Assembly: GCA_963719805.1 (NCBI GenBank)
Contig: CAVRDF010000008.1
Location: forward strand, 806,001 to 870,000
DNA length: 64,000 nucleotides
Direction of reading: 5' to 3'
Origin: JAMXLO01 sp963719805
Lineage (GTDB): Bacteria; Pseudomonadota; Alphaproteobacteria; Acetobacterales; Acetobacteraceae
Shown one piece after another: positions 26,901 through 36,879 of the stretch (position 1 is its first letter; each line of letters begins with the position of its first letter). The notes under the pieces were generated by a model, which made no database searches, was not told the DNA's origin, and saw nothing but the letters and a program-made list of their open reading frames with translations. The position numbers and the translations under genes are program-made.

Positions 26901-29007
26901 GTCTCTCCCGACCCGAGCGAGCATTTTCTCGGGCGGCGCAAACTCGGCCTGGATATTCGAGATGACTGGGGACGGCTGATCGCGCCACCGGACGGCGTGG
27001 CGACGATGCTGCATCAAGGCGGCGACGAAGGTAGCTTCGTGCTCCCGGACATCCCGCAGAAGACGGTGACGTTGTTCGTCGCTCCCGTGCAGGCCGGTAC
27101 CGATGGCGTGGCGGAGTTCCCGCTCGACATGCCCGACTTCAACGGCCAGGTGCGGCTGATGGCGGTCGCGTGGAGCGGCACACATCTCGGTGCCGCATCT
27201 ACGGATGTGTATGTGCGCGATCCGCTGGTGGCGGAGCCATTGCTGCCGCGTTTCCTGGCCCCCGGCGACCAGGCGAGGCTGACGCTGCTGCTGCAAAACC
27301 TGGAACTGCCGGCCGGCGAACAGGCGGTGACGTTCTCGGTGGATGGGCCGCTGCAGATCAGCGGTGAGAAGCGTCTCGCGGCAACCTTGGCGCCCAATGC
27401 GCAGGCGTTGCCGTTCACCACGCTTACCGCGACTGGCGCTGGCCGAGGCACGGTGCGGCTGGATGTCGCCGGCACCGGCGGTTTCCACATTCAACGTGAG
27501 ACGAACATCTGGGTGCGGCCAGCGCGTGCCGCGACCACCATGGTGGCGGCCGGCGAACTCGCGCCAGGGGCGGAGATGCAACTGGCGCCGCCGCTCGATC
27601 AGTTCGTGCCAGGCACCTGGAAGGCGTCCGCCAGCTTCGGCGGTGTCGTGCACTACGACGTGGCCGGCCTGGTGCGCGCACTGGACGACTATCCGCTGTG
27701 GTGCCTGGAGCAGGCGACCAGTCGCGGCTTCCCGTTGGCATTGTTGCAGGACGGTCCCGTAGCCGGCGCTGACCGCGCGGCGCGATTGCAGCAGGCGGTG
27801 GGCTTCGGTACTGGATCGACAACGCTTCGATGGTGGTTTTGGGCTGTGGTCGGCGTCGGAAGAGGCGGAACCTTGGCTCTCGGCTTACGCCACCGAATTC
27901 CTGCTGCGCGCGCGCGGCGCCAAAGCGGCGATCCCCGATCAGGCAATCATCGACGCGGAGAAATTCATCGCCGACGCAGCGGATGAACCCGGCGACAAGC
28001 CGGAAGACCTCGCCTCGCAAGCCTATCGGCTTTACGTGCTGGGATTGGCGGGCAAAGGCCGGCCAGGCGCGGCTCGGGTCATGGCGGAACGCATCCAGCG
28101 GCTGCCGACGCCACTCGCCAAGGCGCAGATCGGCGCCGCCCTGGCATTGGCGCATGACCAGCCACGAGCCGAGGCGGCGTTCGCCGCAGCACTCGCCGCA
28201 CCGGGGCGCAAGTGGTGGGACTACGACTACGGCACGGCTCTGCGCGATCAGGCGGCGATCGCACTGCTGTTGAAAGAGAGCGGGTTGGCGGGTGACCGCC
28301 TGGCCAGGCTGGTCAATGAGATGCCAGGCGCCGACCTGTCGGCCGATACGCTGTCCACACAGGAGCAGTCATGGGCGGCGGCGGCCGGCGCGGTGCTCGG
28401 GCGCAACGGCGCCCCGGCGCGCGTGGCGCTGGATGGCAAGGATGTGGCGGCGGCACCGGTGGTTTCTGTGGCGCTGTCCGGCCCGATGACCGCGCGCAAT
28501 CTGAGCGACGCGCCGGTGTGGCGCGCGGTATCGGTCACCGGGGTGCCGCTAACGCCCTTGGCGGCGGCGCGATCGGGCATGCGCATCACCCGGCAATACA
28601 AGACGCTGGACGGCCAGCCGCTCGACCTCGATCACCTGAAGCAGAACACGGTGTTCGTCATCGTGCTGGACGGCAAGGCCGAGGACGGACAGGCGCATCG
28701 AGCCATGGTGCAGCATGGCTTGCCAGCCGGCTGGGAGATTGCCGGCAAGCTGTCCAGCGGCGAGGTGCCAGGCATGTCGTGGCTGGGCAAGCTGAGCGAC
28801 ACCGAGGCGCAACCGGCGGCGGATGACCGCTATGCCGCGGTGGTCGCGCTGACGCCGGAGAAGCCGGATTTCCATCTGGCAGTACCAGTGCGCGCGGTGA
28901 CGCCGGGGGTGTTTGAACTGCCTGGCTCCGAGGTGGCGGACATGTATCGGCCGGGCGTATTCGCGCGGCAGGCAGCGGGCCGGATTACCATCGTGGGCGC
29001 CGAGTAA
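23907..29007 (+). CDS. yfhM: Bacterial alpha-2-macroglobulin (YfhM/ECAM-type), one frameshift
   Basis: The product has about 1,700 residues. A signal peptide (MRRFGWVLAALLCLACAAAW, likely cut after AWA) is followed by MG domains with the bait region, and the thioester motif CLEQ at residues 1266-1269 (YPLWCLEQATSRGFPL) in the TED domain. The frame is broken at about 27801-27807 by one extra base; downstream RQRFDGGFGLWSASEEAEPW continues the TED domain. Such proteins trap and inhibit foreign proteases in the periplasm. The stop overlaps pbpC (TAATG), the same pairing as yfhM-pbpC in E. coli. I am confident in the family; the break is probably technical. Confidence 0.92.
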
Positions 29008-30944
29008 TGCCGCAGCGGCGGCGGGGCGTCCTTCTGCGCGCCCTGCCCTCCCTCTGCTTCATTCTGGCCATTCTCGGCATCGCACTCGACCGGGCATTCC
29101 CGCCCACTATGGCCCGGCTGGAGTCGGTGGGAACCGAGGTGCTGGACCGCCAGGAGCGGCCGCTTGCGCTGCTGCCGGCGCAGGGCGGCGTCTGGCGGTT
29201 CCACCCTGAGACACAGCCGCCCCTGCTTATAAATCTGCTGATCGCGGTGGAGGATCGGCATTTCTGGTGGCATCCCGGCGTCGATCCGCTGGCATTGCTG
29301 CGGGCCACGCTACAGATGCTGCGCGCGGGGCACGTGGTGTCCGGCGGCTCGACATTGGCGATGCAGGCGGCTCGGCTGCTGCAACCACGGCCGCGCACCA
29401 TGCATGCCAAGCTGGTCGAGATCGCCCGCGCGCTGCAACTGGAGCTGCGCTACGGCCGGCATGGCGTGCTGGACATCTGGATGACCCTGGCACCGTTCGG
29501 GGGGAACCTGGAAGGCATCCACGCCGGGTCGCTCGCCTGGTTTGGCGTTCTGCCCGAGGCGCTCGAGCCAGAGCAGGCGGCGCTTCTGGTGGCAATTCCC
29601 CGGCGGCCCGAACAGTTGCGACCTGACCGTCATGCCGCGTCCGCGCAGGCGCTGCGGGATCGCGTGCTCGCGGTCGGGCACCTCGAGGCGAGCAACACGC
29701 CGGTGCCGACGGCGCGCGTCGCGTTGCCGCGACATGCGCCACAGGTGTTCGGCGCGCTGCCGCATGATCCGGTAATCCGCACCACGTTGGACCTGCCGCT
29801 GCAAACTGCGCTGGAACGGCTGGGTGCGCAGCAACTGCAGAACCTGCCGCATCGGGCTTCGCTGGCATTGCTGATCGCGGATGCACGCACACGCGAAATC
29901 CTGGGGCTCTATCCGGGGGCCTGGCGTGACCAGGACCGTTCGGGTTCGCTTGACCTGACGCAGGCGGTGCGTTCGCCCGGTTCAGCGCTGAAGCCATTCA
30001 TCTATGCGATGGCGTTCGCCGACGGCATCGCGGCGCCAGACAGCGTGCTGATCGACCTGCCACGCCGGTTCGGCGGCTACGCGCCGGAGAATTTCGATCG
30101 TGGGTTTGCCGGCAGCATCACAGCTGGCGAAGCGTTGCAGCGCTCTTTGAACCTGCCGGCAGTAGCGCTGCTCGATCGTGTCGGGCCGCTGCGCTTCGCG
30201 GCAACGCTGCGCGCTGCCGGCGTGACGCTGCGGTTGCCGCGAGGCGCTGATCCATCGTTGCCGTTGGCGCTCGGCGGCGACGGCGTAACCTTGCGCCAGG
30301 CGGCGGGACTGTATGCGGCTTTGGCGACCGACGGCAGCGGTGGCGAGCTTCGCCTGTTGGCGGATCAGCCGATACGGCATCGGGACTTTCTCTCAGCAAG
30401 CGCGGCTCGAGCAGTCGCGGACGTGCTGACACGCCCCCTGCCCGACTTCGGCCAGGGTGGCATCGCCTGGAAGACCGGTACCAGCTGGGGCAGCCGCGAC
30501 GCATGGGCACTCGGCTTCGACTTGCGGCATGTCGTCGGCGTGTGGGTCGGCCGGCCGGACGGAACACCGATTCCAGGTGCAACCGGCACATCAATGGCAT
30601 TGCCACTGCTGTCCCGCGCATTCGATCTGTTGCCGAATGATCCCCGCCACATGACACCCGGCCGGCCGCCGGCACCGCACCCGGCAAGCGTTGCCGCGGA
30701 TGCGCTGCACCTGCTGTTTCCGCCTGCCGGCGCTGTCCTGTCCGCCGACGGGCCGGTGACCATACGGGTCATGGGCGGGCGGCGTCCGCTCGCCTTCCTG
30801 GTCGATGGCGCGCCGCTGCCAGTTGATCGCATCCGCCGCGACGCAGCGTGGCTGCCGGCAGGACCGGGATACTACCGGTTGACCGTGCTGGACGCCGATG
30901 GCGCAGCAGTCCGAGCCAACGTGCAGGTCAAGCCGGCGCCATGA
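29007..30944 (+). CDS. pbpC: Penicillin-binding protein 1C (bifunctional glycosyltransferase/transpeptidase)
   Basis: The 645-residue protein has an N-terminal membrane helix, then a GT51 domain with the catalytic glutamate in LIAVEDRHFWWHPGVDP and GGSTLAMQAARLL, and a transpeptidase domain with the active serine in SPGSALKPFIYA, RSLNLPAVALLD and KTGTSWGSRDAWALGFD. The C-terminal BiPBP domain ends with YYRLTVLDADG. It builds and repairs cell-wall glycan at the inner membrane. It starts inside the alpha-2-macroglobulin stop and ends inside the aspartyl-protease start, so the three are one translational unit. In E. coli, PBP1C is thought to help repair after host-protease attack. Confidence 0.93.
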   Translation: MPQRRRGVLLRALPSLCFILAILGIALDRAFPPTMARLESVGTEVLDRQERPLALLPAQGGVWRFHPETQPPLLINLLIAVEDRHFWWHPGVDPLALLRATLQMLRAGHVVSGGSTLAMQAARLLQPRPRTMHAKLVEIARALQLELRYGRHGVLDIWMTLAPFGGNLEGIHAGSLAWFGVLPEALEPEQAALLVAIPRRPEQLRPDRHAASAQALRDRVLAVGHLEASNTPVPTARVALPRHAPQVFGALPHDPVIRTTLDLPLQTALERLGAQQLQNLPHRASLALLIADARTREILGLYPGAWRDQDRSGSLDLTQAVRSPGSALKPFIYAMAFADGIAAPDSVLIDLPRRFGGYAPENFDRGFAGSITAGEALQRSLNLPAVALLDRVGPLRFAATLRAAGVTLRLPRGADPSLPLALGGDGVTLRQAAGLYAALATDGSGGELRLLADQPIRHRDFLSASAARAVADVLTRPLPDFGQGGIAWKTGTSWGSRDAWALGFDLRHVVGVWVGRPDGTPIPGATGTSMALPLLSRAFDLLPNDPRHMTPGRPPAPHPASVAADALHLLFPPAGAVLSADGPVTIRVMGGRRPLAFLVDGAPLPVDRIRRDAAWLPAGPGYYRLTVLDADGAAVRANVQVKPAP

Positions 30945-31903
30945 AACGCCGTCTGGTGGCTATGGCGGTGATGCTCGGCCTCGCGGGGTGCGCCACTGCA
31001 GATCCGCATGCGCCGGCAACTGCGGGTGGCACGTGCCCGCTGGTGCGGTTGGCGGAAATGCCGATCACGGCGCGAAGCAATTCGCTTTTCGTGCAGGCGA
31101 CGATCGATCGGCAGCCGGTGACGCTGCTGGTCGACACCGGCGCAGAGCGTACACTGCTCACCGAAGCCGTGGTGAAGCGCCTCGAGCTGCCGCGCGACTT
31201 CGAGCATGCGACGCGCACCTTCGGCATCGGCGGTCCGACTGCGAGCTGGGACGCGAAATTGCCGACGGGGCTGGTGCTCGGCGGGACGCATTTTCCGGTC
31301 GATCGCGTATCGGTCGGCCGTTTCGATATTGGCCAGTCAGCAAGCGCGGACGGCCTCCTCGGCGCCGACATCCTGTTGGCATTCGACGTCGATCTGGACA
31401 TGCGCTCTGGCGAAATTGCGTTTTATCGTGCCCGGCGCGAGTGTCCGGACGCGGCGCCGCCTTGGCAGGAAGCGTACTTGCCGGTCATCGGCGTCACCAC
31501 CAAACGCGATCGGCTGTTGATACCGTTTGAGTTGGATGGAATGCAGGGTGTCGGCGTGCTCGACACCGGTGCCCAATTGAGCTCGATCAGCGAACGGCTG
31601 GCCGAGCGGATGGGGCTTGGGGCGGATGATCTGGCGGCAGACCGGACAGTGATGGCGCAAGGTGCTGCACCCCGGCAGGTCCCGGTGCGGATCCACCGCT
31701 TTCACCAATTGCGCGTCGGGCCCGCGGTTATAGAGGAGCCGGTGCTGCCGGTCGTGCCGATGAGTGCCGGATTGGGCGACGCACTGGTCGGTGCCGATTT
31801 CCTGCGCGGCCGGCGCCTCTGGCTGTCGTTCTCGACACACCGGGTATTCGTAACGCCGCTTGGGCAAGGACCCGTTCTCGCGACGGCACGCACGCGGGAG
31901 TGA
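30941..31903 (+). CDS. Two-domain retropepsin-like aspartyl protease lipoprotein
   Basis: The 320-residue protein starts at the ATG at 30941, overlapping pbpC (ATGA). It has a short lipoprotein signal with lipobox LAGC, then two aspartic-protease-like repeats: LLVDTGAERTLLTEAVV with GLLGADILLAFDVD, and GVLDTGAQLSSISERLA with ALVGADFLRGRRLWL. Each has the DTG catalytic triad, so one chain could form the dimer-like active site. It would sit at the membrane facing the periplasm. A protease in the same operon as a protease inhibitor and a cell-wall synthase is unusual. Its substrate is unknown. Confidence 0.88.
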   Translation: MKRRLVAMAVMLGLAGCATADPHAPATAGGTCPLVRLAEMPITARSNSLFVQATIDRQPVTLLVDTGAERTLLTEAVVKRLELPRDFEHATRTFGIGGPTASWDAKLPTGLVLGGTHFPVDRVSVGRFDIGQSASADGLLGADILLAFDVDLDMRSGEIAFYRARRECPDAAPPWQEAYLPVIGVTTKRDRLLIPFELDGMQGVGVLDTGAQLSSISERLAERMGLGADDLAADRTVMAQGAAPRQVPVRIHRFHQLRVGPAVIEEPVLPVVPMSAGLGDALVGADFLRGRRLWLSFSTHRVFVTPLGQGPVLATARTRE

Positions 31904-31959
31904 AGGAACGACTCCGGACTGATATCTTTCTGCAATAAAATTTGGTTATCGATCGTCGG

Positions 31960-32638
31960 ATGACGGTAAAGGTGTTGATTGCTGACGACCAGGCCGTGCT
32001 GCGGCAAGGTCTGCGCCAACTGTTGAGCGACGAAGGTCCAGAGTGCGAGCTGAGCGAAGTAGATGGCTTCGATTTCGGCATTGGACGCGCTGGCACGCAA
32101 TGGCGGCGATCTTCTGTTGATCGACCTTGGCATGCCGGGAATGGCAGGGCCGGACAGTTTGCGCGCCCTGCGCGAGACACACCCTGATACGCGGATTGCT
32201 GTCCTAACCGGGTCCGACGACCGGACCACGATTTTGGAATGCCTCGGTGCCGGGGTGCATGGCTACATTTTGAAGTCATCTCCAATGGACGAAATCTCCC
32301 GCGCGATAACAACGGTCCTGGCGGGCGGGATTTATGTGGCGCCATCGCTGGCAGAGCAGGGGCCGGCGCGGCGGGCGGAAGTATTGACAAAGCCCAGGAT
32401 CCCGGCGCTTGCAGGCGCGGTGGAAACAGCCGCTGCCTCAGACGAGGTGCCTCGCTTCACCAGTCGCCAGCTCGACGTGCTGCGTCTGTTGCAGGAGGGA
32501 CGCTCGACAAAGGAGATCGCGCGAACGCTCGATCTCGGACCGGGGACCGTGAAGATCCATCTCGCCGCGATCTTCCGCGTGCTGCATGCACATAATCGCA
32601 CCGAGGCTGTGGTGCTGGCGTCGAAACTAAAGCTTTAG
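31960..32638 (+). CDS. NarL/LuxR-type response regulator, one frameshift
   Basis: Starting at the ATG at 31960, the receiver domain reads VKVLIADDQAVLRQGLRQLL with the acidic pocket. In another frame it continues with SALDALARNGGDLLLIDLGM, where the Asp is the phosphorylation site, followed by AVLTGSDDR and HGYILKSSP. The C-terminal LuxR HTH is FTSRQLDVLRLLQEGRSTKE, IARTLDLGPGTVKIHLAAIF. An extra T in the TTT run at 32073-32075 explains the split. The product would have about 226 residues. No histidine kinase is adjacent. It is 57 bases from the protease gene and convergent with the flavoprotein gene, overlapping it by 4 bases. Confidence 0.85.
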
Positions 32639-34047
32639 GGCAACATTTTCCCTGGGTTCATGATACCCAGCGGATCGATCGCGGCCTTGATCCGCTGCAT
32701 CAGCTGGAGTTCGGCGCCGCCGCGCCAGTCGGGCATCATGTACGGCTTCAACTTGCCGATACCGTGCTCGGCCGAAAAGCTGCCATCGAGCGCACGCACG
32801 ACTTCGTTCACCGTGTCCATGATCGCGTGATCCTGGGCCAGGAACCACGCGGGATCAGAGCCGACCGGCTGCACCAGATTGAAGTGGATGTTGCCGTCGC
32901 CCATGTGGCCGAACGGGACGACCCGAATGCCTGGGATCAACGCCTCGCACGCCGCCGCCGCGCGACGGATGAAATCCGGCACTTTCGAGACCGGCACCGA
33001 CACATCGTTCTTCACGTTGGCGCCGGCCCGCTTCTGTGCTTCCGAGTGTTCTTCGCGTAGGCGCCAGATTGCCGCACGCTGTGCTTCCGACTCGGCGATC
33101 GCCGCATCGATCACCACGCCATCAGCCAGCGCTCCTTCCAGAAGCTTTTCCAGCGACGAACGCAGGCCGGCATCCGGCCGCGGCGTGGCAAGTTCCACCA
33201 GTACATAATCCGGCGCGGGCGATGCGAGCGGCAGAGTGGCGCCTTCGATGTGCTGCAGCACGAGATCGGTCCCGGGACCCGACATCAGTTCGAAGGCGCT
33301 GATCGCCGCGGTGTCGTGCGATTGAAAGCGGCCGAACAGATCGAGCGCGGCCTCGGGTGACGCGACGGCGCACAGTGCGACGCATTGTTCGCGTGGCCGC
33401 GGGACCAGTTTCAATACGGCCGCGGTCAGGATGCCAAGCGTGCCTTCGGAACCGACGAACAACTGACGCAGGCAATACCCGGTGTTGTCTTTGCGCAGCC
33501 GGCGCAGGCCATTCCAGACACTGCCGTTGGGCAACACGACCTCCAGGCCAAGCACGAGATCGCGCGCGTTGCCGTAGCGCACGGTGTTGTTGCCACCGGC
33601 ATTCACGGCGAGCACGCCGCCGATCTGCGCGCTGCCTTCGGATGAGATCGACAACGGCAGCAGGCAGCCGGCTTCTGCCGCGGCGTCCTGCGCCGCCTTC
33701 AAAGTCACGCCCGCTTCGATGGTCATCGTCATGTCGAGCGGATCGATGTCGCGGATGCGATTGATCCGCGCCAGACTGACGACGATTTCACTGCCATCTT
33801 CATTTGGCGTGGCACCTCCGACCATCGAGGTGTTGCCGCCTTGCGGCACGATGGGCGCACGCGCCTCGGCGCATAGCCGCACGACATGGACCAGTTCATC
33901 GGTGGTGGCGGGGCGCACCACGGCCGGGGTGCGGCCACGATACAGGTGGCGCCAGTCTTCGACATAGGCCGCCGTATCGGCGCCGGTCAGCAGGCCGCGA
34001 TCACCGACGATGGCTCGGATGGCAGTCAGCAAATCGTCGCTGGGCAT
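32635..34047 (-). CDS. FAD-binding oxidase, glycolate oxidase GlcD/D-2-hydroxyacid dehydrogenase type
   Basis: The 470-residue protein has an N-terminal PCMH FAD-binding domain: VPQGGNTSMVGGATPNEDGS and IGGVLAVNAGGNNTVRYGNA, LGLEVVLPNGSVWNGLRRLR, KDNTGYCLRQLFVGSEGTLG. The C-terminal FAD-oxidase domain follows, with VVPFGHMGDGNIHFNLVQP and FSAEHGIGKLKPYMMPDWRG. These enzymes oxidise D-lactate, glycolate or D-2-hydroxyglutarate and pass electrons to the quinone pool or ETF. I chose the ATG at 34047, 61 bases from the divergent pyrF start; the frame runs further upstream but would then cover pyrF. The substrate is not fixed. Confidence 0.9.
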   Translation of the reverse strand: MPSDDLLTAIRAIVGDRGLLTGADTAAYVEDWRHLYRGRTPAVVRPATTDELVHVVRLCAEARAPIVPQGGNTSMVGGATPNEDGSEIVVSLARINRIRDIDPLDMTMTIEAGVTLKAAQDAAAEAGCLLPLSISSEGSAQIGGVLAVNAGGNNTVRYGNARDLVLGLEVVLPNGSVWNGLRRLRKDNTGYCLRQLFVGSEGTLGILTAAVLKLVPRPREQCVALCAVASPEAALDLFGRFQSHDTAAISAFELMSGPGTDLVLQHIEGATLPLASPAPDYVLVELATPRPDAGLRSSLEKLLEGALADGVVIDAAIAESEAQRAAIWRLREEHSEAQKRAGANVKNDVSVPVSKVPDFIRRAAAACEALIPGIRVVPFGHMGDGNIHFNLVQPVGSDPAWFLAQDHAIMDTVNEVVRALDGSFSAEHGIGKLKPYMMPDWRGGAELQLMQRIKAAIDPLGIMNPGKMLP

Positions 34048-34108
34048 GCGGGGTGCTCCATATCGGATTAGACTGCACCGACTCGCAAGCGGCGGCCAGG
34101 AGCGGTGC

Positions 34109-34843
34109 ATGGCAACACGTGAGATCCCCAGCGCGATGGCCGATCGGCTGATCGTGGCGTTGGATGTGCCAGCGATCGAAGGTGCAGAGCGGCTCGCCGC
34201 GCAGCTCGATGGCCTGGTGTCGTTCTTCAAGATCGGATTGTGGCTGCTGTTCGCACCGGGTGCGGAGCGCTTCATCGACGGCCTGATCGCACGCGATAAA
34301 CGGGTATTCCTCGACGCCAAGATGTACGACATCGGCGAGACCGTGCGGCATGGTGTCGCGCGCGCCGCAGAACGCGGCGTCAGTATCGTGACCGTCCATG
34401 GCGATCCGGAGATCATGCGTGCCGCGGTCGCCGGCAAATCCGGTTCAACGCGCACCAAGGTGTTCGCGATCAGCGTACTGACCAGCCTGAACGACGCCGC
34501 GGTGCGCGAGATGGGGTATGCACTGCCGGTTGCGGAGTTGGTCAACCTGCGTGTGCGTCAGGCGGTGGCGAGCGGCTGCGACGGGATGATTGCGTCGGCG
34601 GCGGATGATCCGAATGCCATCCGCGCGACCGCGGACGCGCCGCGATTGCTGATCGCGACCCCGGGGATCCGCGAACCGGGCGCCGAGGTGCATGAGCAGA
34701 AGCGGGTCGCGACACCGGCGCAGGCAATCGCGCGCGGTGCGGACTATCTTGTGGTGGGGCGGCCGATCACCCAGGCGAACGATCCGCTTGGCGCTGCGGA
34801 GCGGATCATCGCCGATATGGAGCGTGGCGCCTCCCAACATTGA
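34109..34843 (+). CDS. pyrF: Orotidine 5'-phosphate decarboxylase
   Basis: The 244-residue TIM barrel carries the OMP decarboxylase signatures: LIVALDVPAIEGAERLA, FFKIGLWLLFAPG, the catalytic D-x-K-x-x-D in VFLDAKMYDIGETV, VTVHGDPEIMRAAV, LIATPGIREPG and YLVVGRPITQANDP. It makes UMP from OMP, the last step of pyrimidine synthesis. The ATG at 34109 has an AGGAGCGG site; earlier codons in frame fall in the divergent promoter. It precedes fabD by 52 bases, so it could share transcription with the fatty-acid genes. Confidence 0.95.
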   Translation: MATREIPSAMADRLIVALDVPAIEGAERLAAQLDGLVSFFKIGLWLLFAPGAERFIDGLIARDKRVFLDAKMYDIGETVRHGVARAAERGVSIVTVHGDPEIMRAAVAGKSGSTRTKVFAISVLTSLNDAAVREMGYALPVAELVNLRVRQAVASGCDGMIASAADDPNAIRATADAPRLLIATPGIREPGAEVHEQKRVATPAQAIARGADYLVVGRPITQANDPLGAAERIIADMERGASQH

Positions 34844-34895
34844 CAGTTTCGTGACCCAAAGCTACGGCCAGCGCCCCCACAGGAGAGCCTCCGCG

Positions 34896-35864
34896 ATGCC
34901 GGTTCACGCCTTCCTCTTTCCGGGTCAGGGCAGCCAGGCTGTCGGGATGGGACGCGACCTTGCCGCGGCCTTTACCGCCGCCCGCGAGGTGTTCGAGGAG
35001 GTCAACGAGACCCTGCGGCAGAACCTGTCGAAGCTGATGTTCGAGGGGCCCGCCGAGGAACTGGTGCTGACCGAGAATACCCAGCCGGCTTTGATGGCCC
35101 ACTCGCTGGCGGTGCTGCGCGTGCTCGAAAAGGAAGGCGGCTGGACACTGCGTCAAAAGGCGGCGGTGGTGGCCGGGCATTCTCTGGGTGAATACTCCGC
35201 ACTGGCCGCAGCCGGCGCGTTCACCGTCGCTGACGCGGCACGGCTGCTGAAGTTGCGTGGGCAGACGATGCAGAAGGCGGTACCTGCGGGCGAGGGCGCC
35301 ATGGCCGCACTGCTCGGCGCCGAGATGTCCCAGGCCGAGGCGATCTGCGCCGAAGCCGCGCCGGTGCCGGCAGCCGATCCGCCGGTCACCGAAGTGATCC
35401 AGCCGGCGAATGACAATGGTGCTGGCCAGATAGTGGTATCCGGCCATCGCGGCGCGGTGGAACGCGCCGTGGCGCTGGCTGCGGGCAAGGGTGTGCGGCG
35501 CGCCATGCTGCTGCCAGTATCCGCGCCGTTCCACTGCGCCTTGATGGCACCCGCGGCCGATGCGATGGCCGAAGCGATGGAATCCACGCCGCCCGGTGCG
35601 CCGATCGTGCCGCTGGTTGCCAATGTATCCGCCGCGAAGGCCACTGACCCGGCAGAAATCCGCCACCTGTTGGTGCGTCAGGTCACCGCCATGGTGCGCT
35701 GGCGCGAATGCGTCAATGAAATGGTGCAACTCGGCTGCGACAGCTTTGTCGAACTCGGGGCCGGCAAAGTGCTGTCCGGCTTGATCCGCCGCATCGCACC
35801 CGATGCCGCCACCGCCTCGGCCGCCAACCCGGCGGAAGTCGAGGCCCTGTTGAAAGTGCTGTGA
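34896..35864 (+). CDS. fabD: Malonyl-CoA:ACP transacylase
   Basis: The 322-residue protein starts at the ATG at 34896 behind AGGAGAG. It contains FLFPGQGSQAVGMGRDL, the nucleophile GHSLGEYSALAAAG, and the second catalytic His in PVSAPFHCALMAPAA. It loads malonyl groups from CoA onto ACP. A slightly long insert (residues near APVPAADPPVTEVIQPAND) lies before the conserved GQIVVSGHRGAVE, as in many alphaproteobacterial FabD. It overlaps the fabG start region and belongs to the fabD-fabG-acpP-fabF cluster. Confidence 0.95.
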   Translation: MPVHAFLFPGQGSQAVGMGRDLAAAFTAAREVFEEVNETLRQNLSKLMFEGPAEELVLTENTQPALMAHSLAVLRVLEKEGGWTLRQKAAVVAGHSLGEYSALAAAGAFTVADAARLLKLRGQTMQKAVPAGEGAMAALLGAEMSQAEAICAEAAPVPAADPPVTEVIQPANDNGAGQIVVSGHRGAVERAVALAAGKGVRRAMLLPVSAPFHCALMAPAADAMAEAMESTPPGAPIVPLVANVSAAKATDPAEIRHLLVRQVTAMVRWRECVNEMVQLGCDSFVELGAGKVLSGLIRRIAPDAATASAANPAEVEALLKVL

Positions 35865-35866
35865 GC

Positions 35867-36604
35867 ATGTTTCGACTCGACGGGAAGACCGCCTTGGTGA
35901 CCGGCGCCTCGGGCGGTATCGGTGCTGCGATCGCTCGCGCACTGCACGCCCAGGGCGCCGTCGTGGCGTTGTCCGGGACGCGGCGCGACGCGCTCGATGG
36001 CGTGGCCGCGGAACTCGGCGAACGGGTCCACGTCTGTCCGGCGGATTTGCGCGACGCGGCCGAACCCGACGCGTTGATCGAAGCGGCGGAATCTGCGGCG
36101 GGTCCGCTGTGGGCACTGGTCAACAACGCCGGCATGACGCGCGATACGCTGGCGCTACGGATGAGCGACGCGGACTGGCAGATGGTGCTGGATGTGGACC
36201 TGTCGGCGCCGTTCCGCCTGTCGCGGGCAGTGCTTCGCGGGATGCTGCGGCGGCGGGCGGGGCGCATCATCAACATCGGCTCGATCGTGGGCGCCACCGG
36301 TAACGCCGGCCAGGCCAACTATGCGGCAGCAAAGGCCGGCCTCATTGGCATGACCAAGGCGCTGGCGCAGGAAGTGGCGCCGCGCGGCATCACGGTGAAC
36401 GCCGTTGCTCCCGGTTTCGTGAGTACCGCCATGACAAACAAATTGTCGGAGCAACAACGCACAAAGCTGACCGAGTCGATCCCGCTCGGTCGAATCGGCC
36501 AGCCCGACGACATCGCCGCCGCGGTCGCGTATCTCGCTGCTGAGGAAGCCGGCTGGGTCACCGGCGCCACCTTGCACGTCAACGGCGGGATGGCGATGAT
36601 GTGA
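35867..36604 (+). CDS. fabG: 3-oxoacyl-ACP reductase
   Basis: The 245-residue SDR has the NADPH motif ALVTGASGGIGAAIA, LVNNAGMTRDTLALRMSD, the catalytic Ser in NIGSIVGATG, the YxxxK in NYAAAKAGLIG and NAVAPGFVSTAMT. It reduces 3-oxoacyl-ACP in chain elongation. I chose the ATG at 35867; a GTG at 35861 that overlaps the fabD stop (GTGA) would add two residues and couple translation. Both are possible. It is followed by 275 bases before acpP. Confidence 0.95.
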   Translation: MFRLDGKTALVTGASGGIGAAIARALHAQGAVVALSGTRRDALDGVAAELGERVHVCPADLRDAAEPDALIEAAESAAGPLWALVNNAGMTRDTLALRMSDADWQMVLDVDLSAPFRLSRAVLRGMLRRRAGRIINIGSIVGATGNAGQANYAAAKAGLIGMTKALAQEVAPRGITVNAVAPGFVSTAMTNKLSEQQRTKLTESIPLGRIGQPDDIAAAVAYLAAEEAGWVTGATLHVNGGMAMM

Positions 36605-36879
36605 GGCGGGCTTGGCCTCAATCTGTAGAGGCGATGTTGCCTCTTAAAACCCTTGTTTTGCGCGCTTCCATAGAGACGCTCTGATTGGCGCCGGCAAGGG
36701 TTCTGGAGTTGCTGCAGGCGGCGCCGTTTTGGCACGGCTCCAGGGGGCAAAGCCACCTTACAGTGGCAGACTAAGGGCCCACTTCCAGCGGCAACCGCCG
36801 GTTGGCGCGCCTGAGGAAACCATGCTAAGCGCGCGGAAACTTGGTCCGGCGCGGGCCATCAGGAGGAGTTAAGCAGCCG
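36605..36879 (+). promoter_or_regulatory. 275-base fabG-acpP spacer, probable acpP promoter
   Basis: No open frame of convincing length is present. A small hairpin, AGAGGC (36627-36632) with GCCTCT (36639-36644), follows fabG, without a T-run. acpP is expected to have its own strong promoter because ACP is very abundant, and this spacer is the only place for it. I could not single out -35/-10 boxes with confidence. The AGGAGGAG at 36861-36868 is the acpP ribosome-binding site. Confidence 0.4.

Noticed and set aside
26199..27653. 484-codon antisense frame inside the alpha-2-macroglobulin gene
   Set aside because: The sense strand has a clear thioester protein; the antisense translation is compositionally biased (His/Arg) and has no ribosome-binding site.
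36627..36644. Hairpin after fabG considered as a terminator
   Set aside because: Only a 6-base stem with no T-run, so I kept it as a remark in the spacer entry and not as a terminator.
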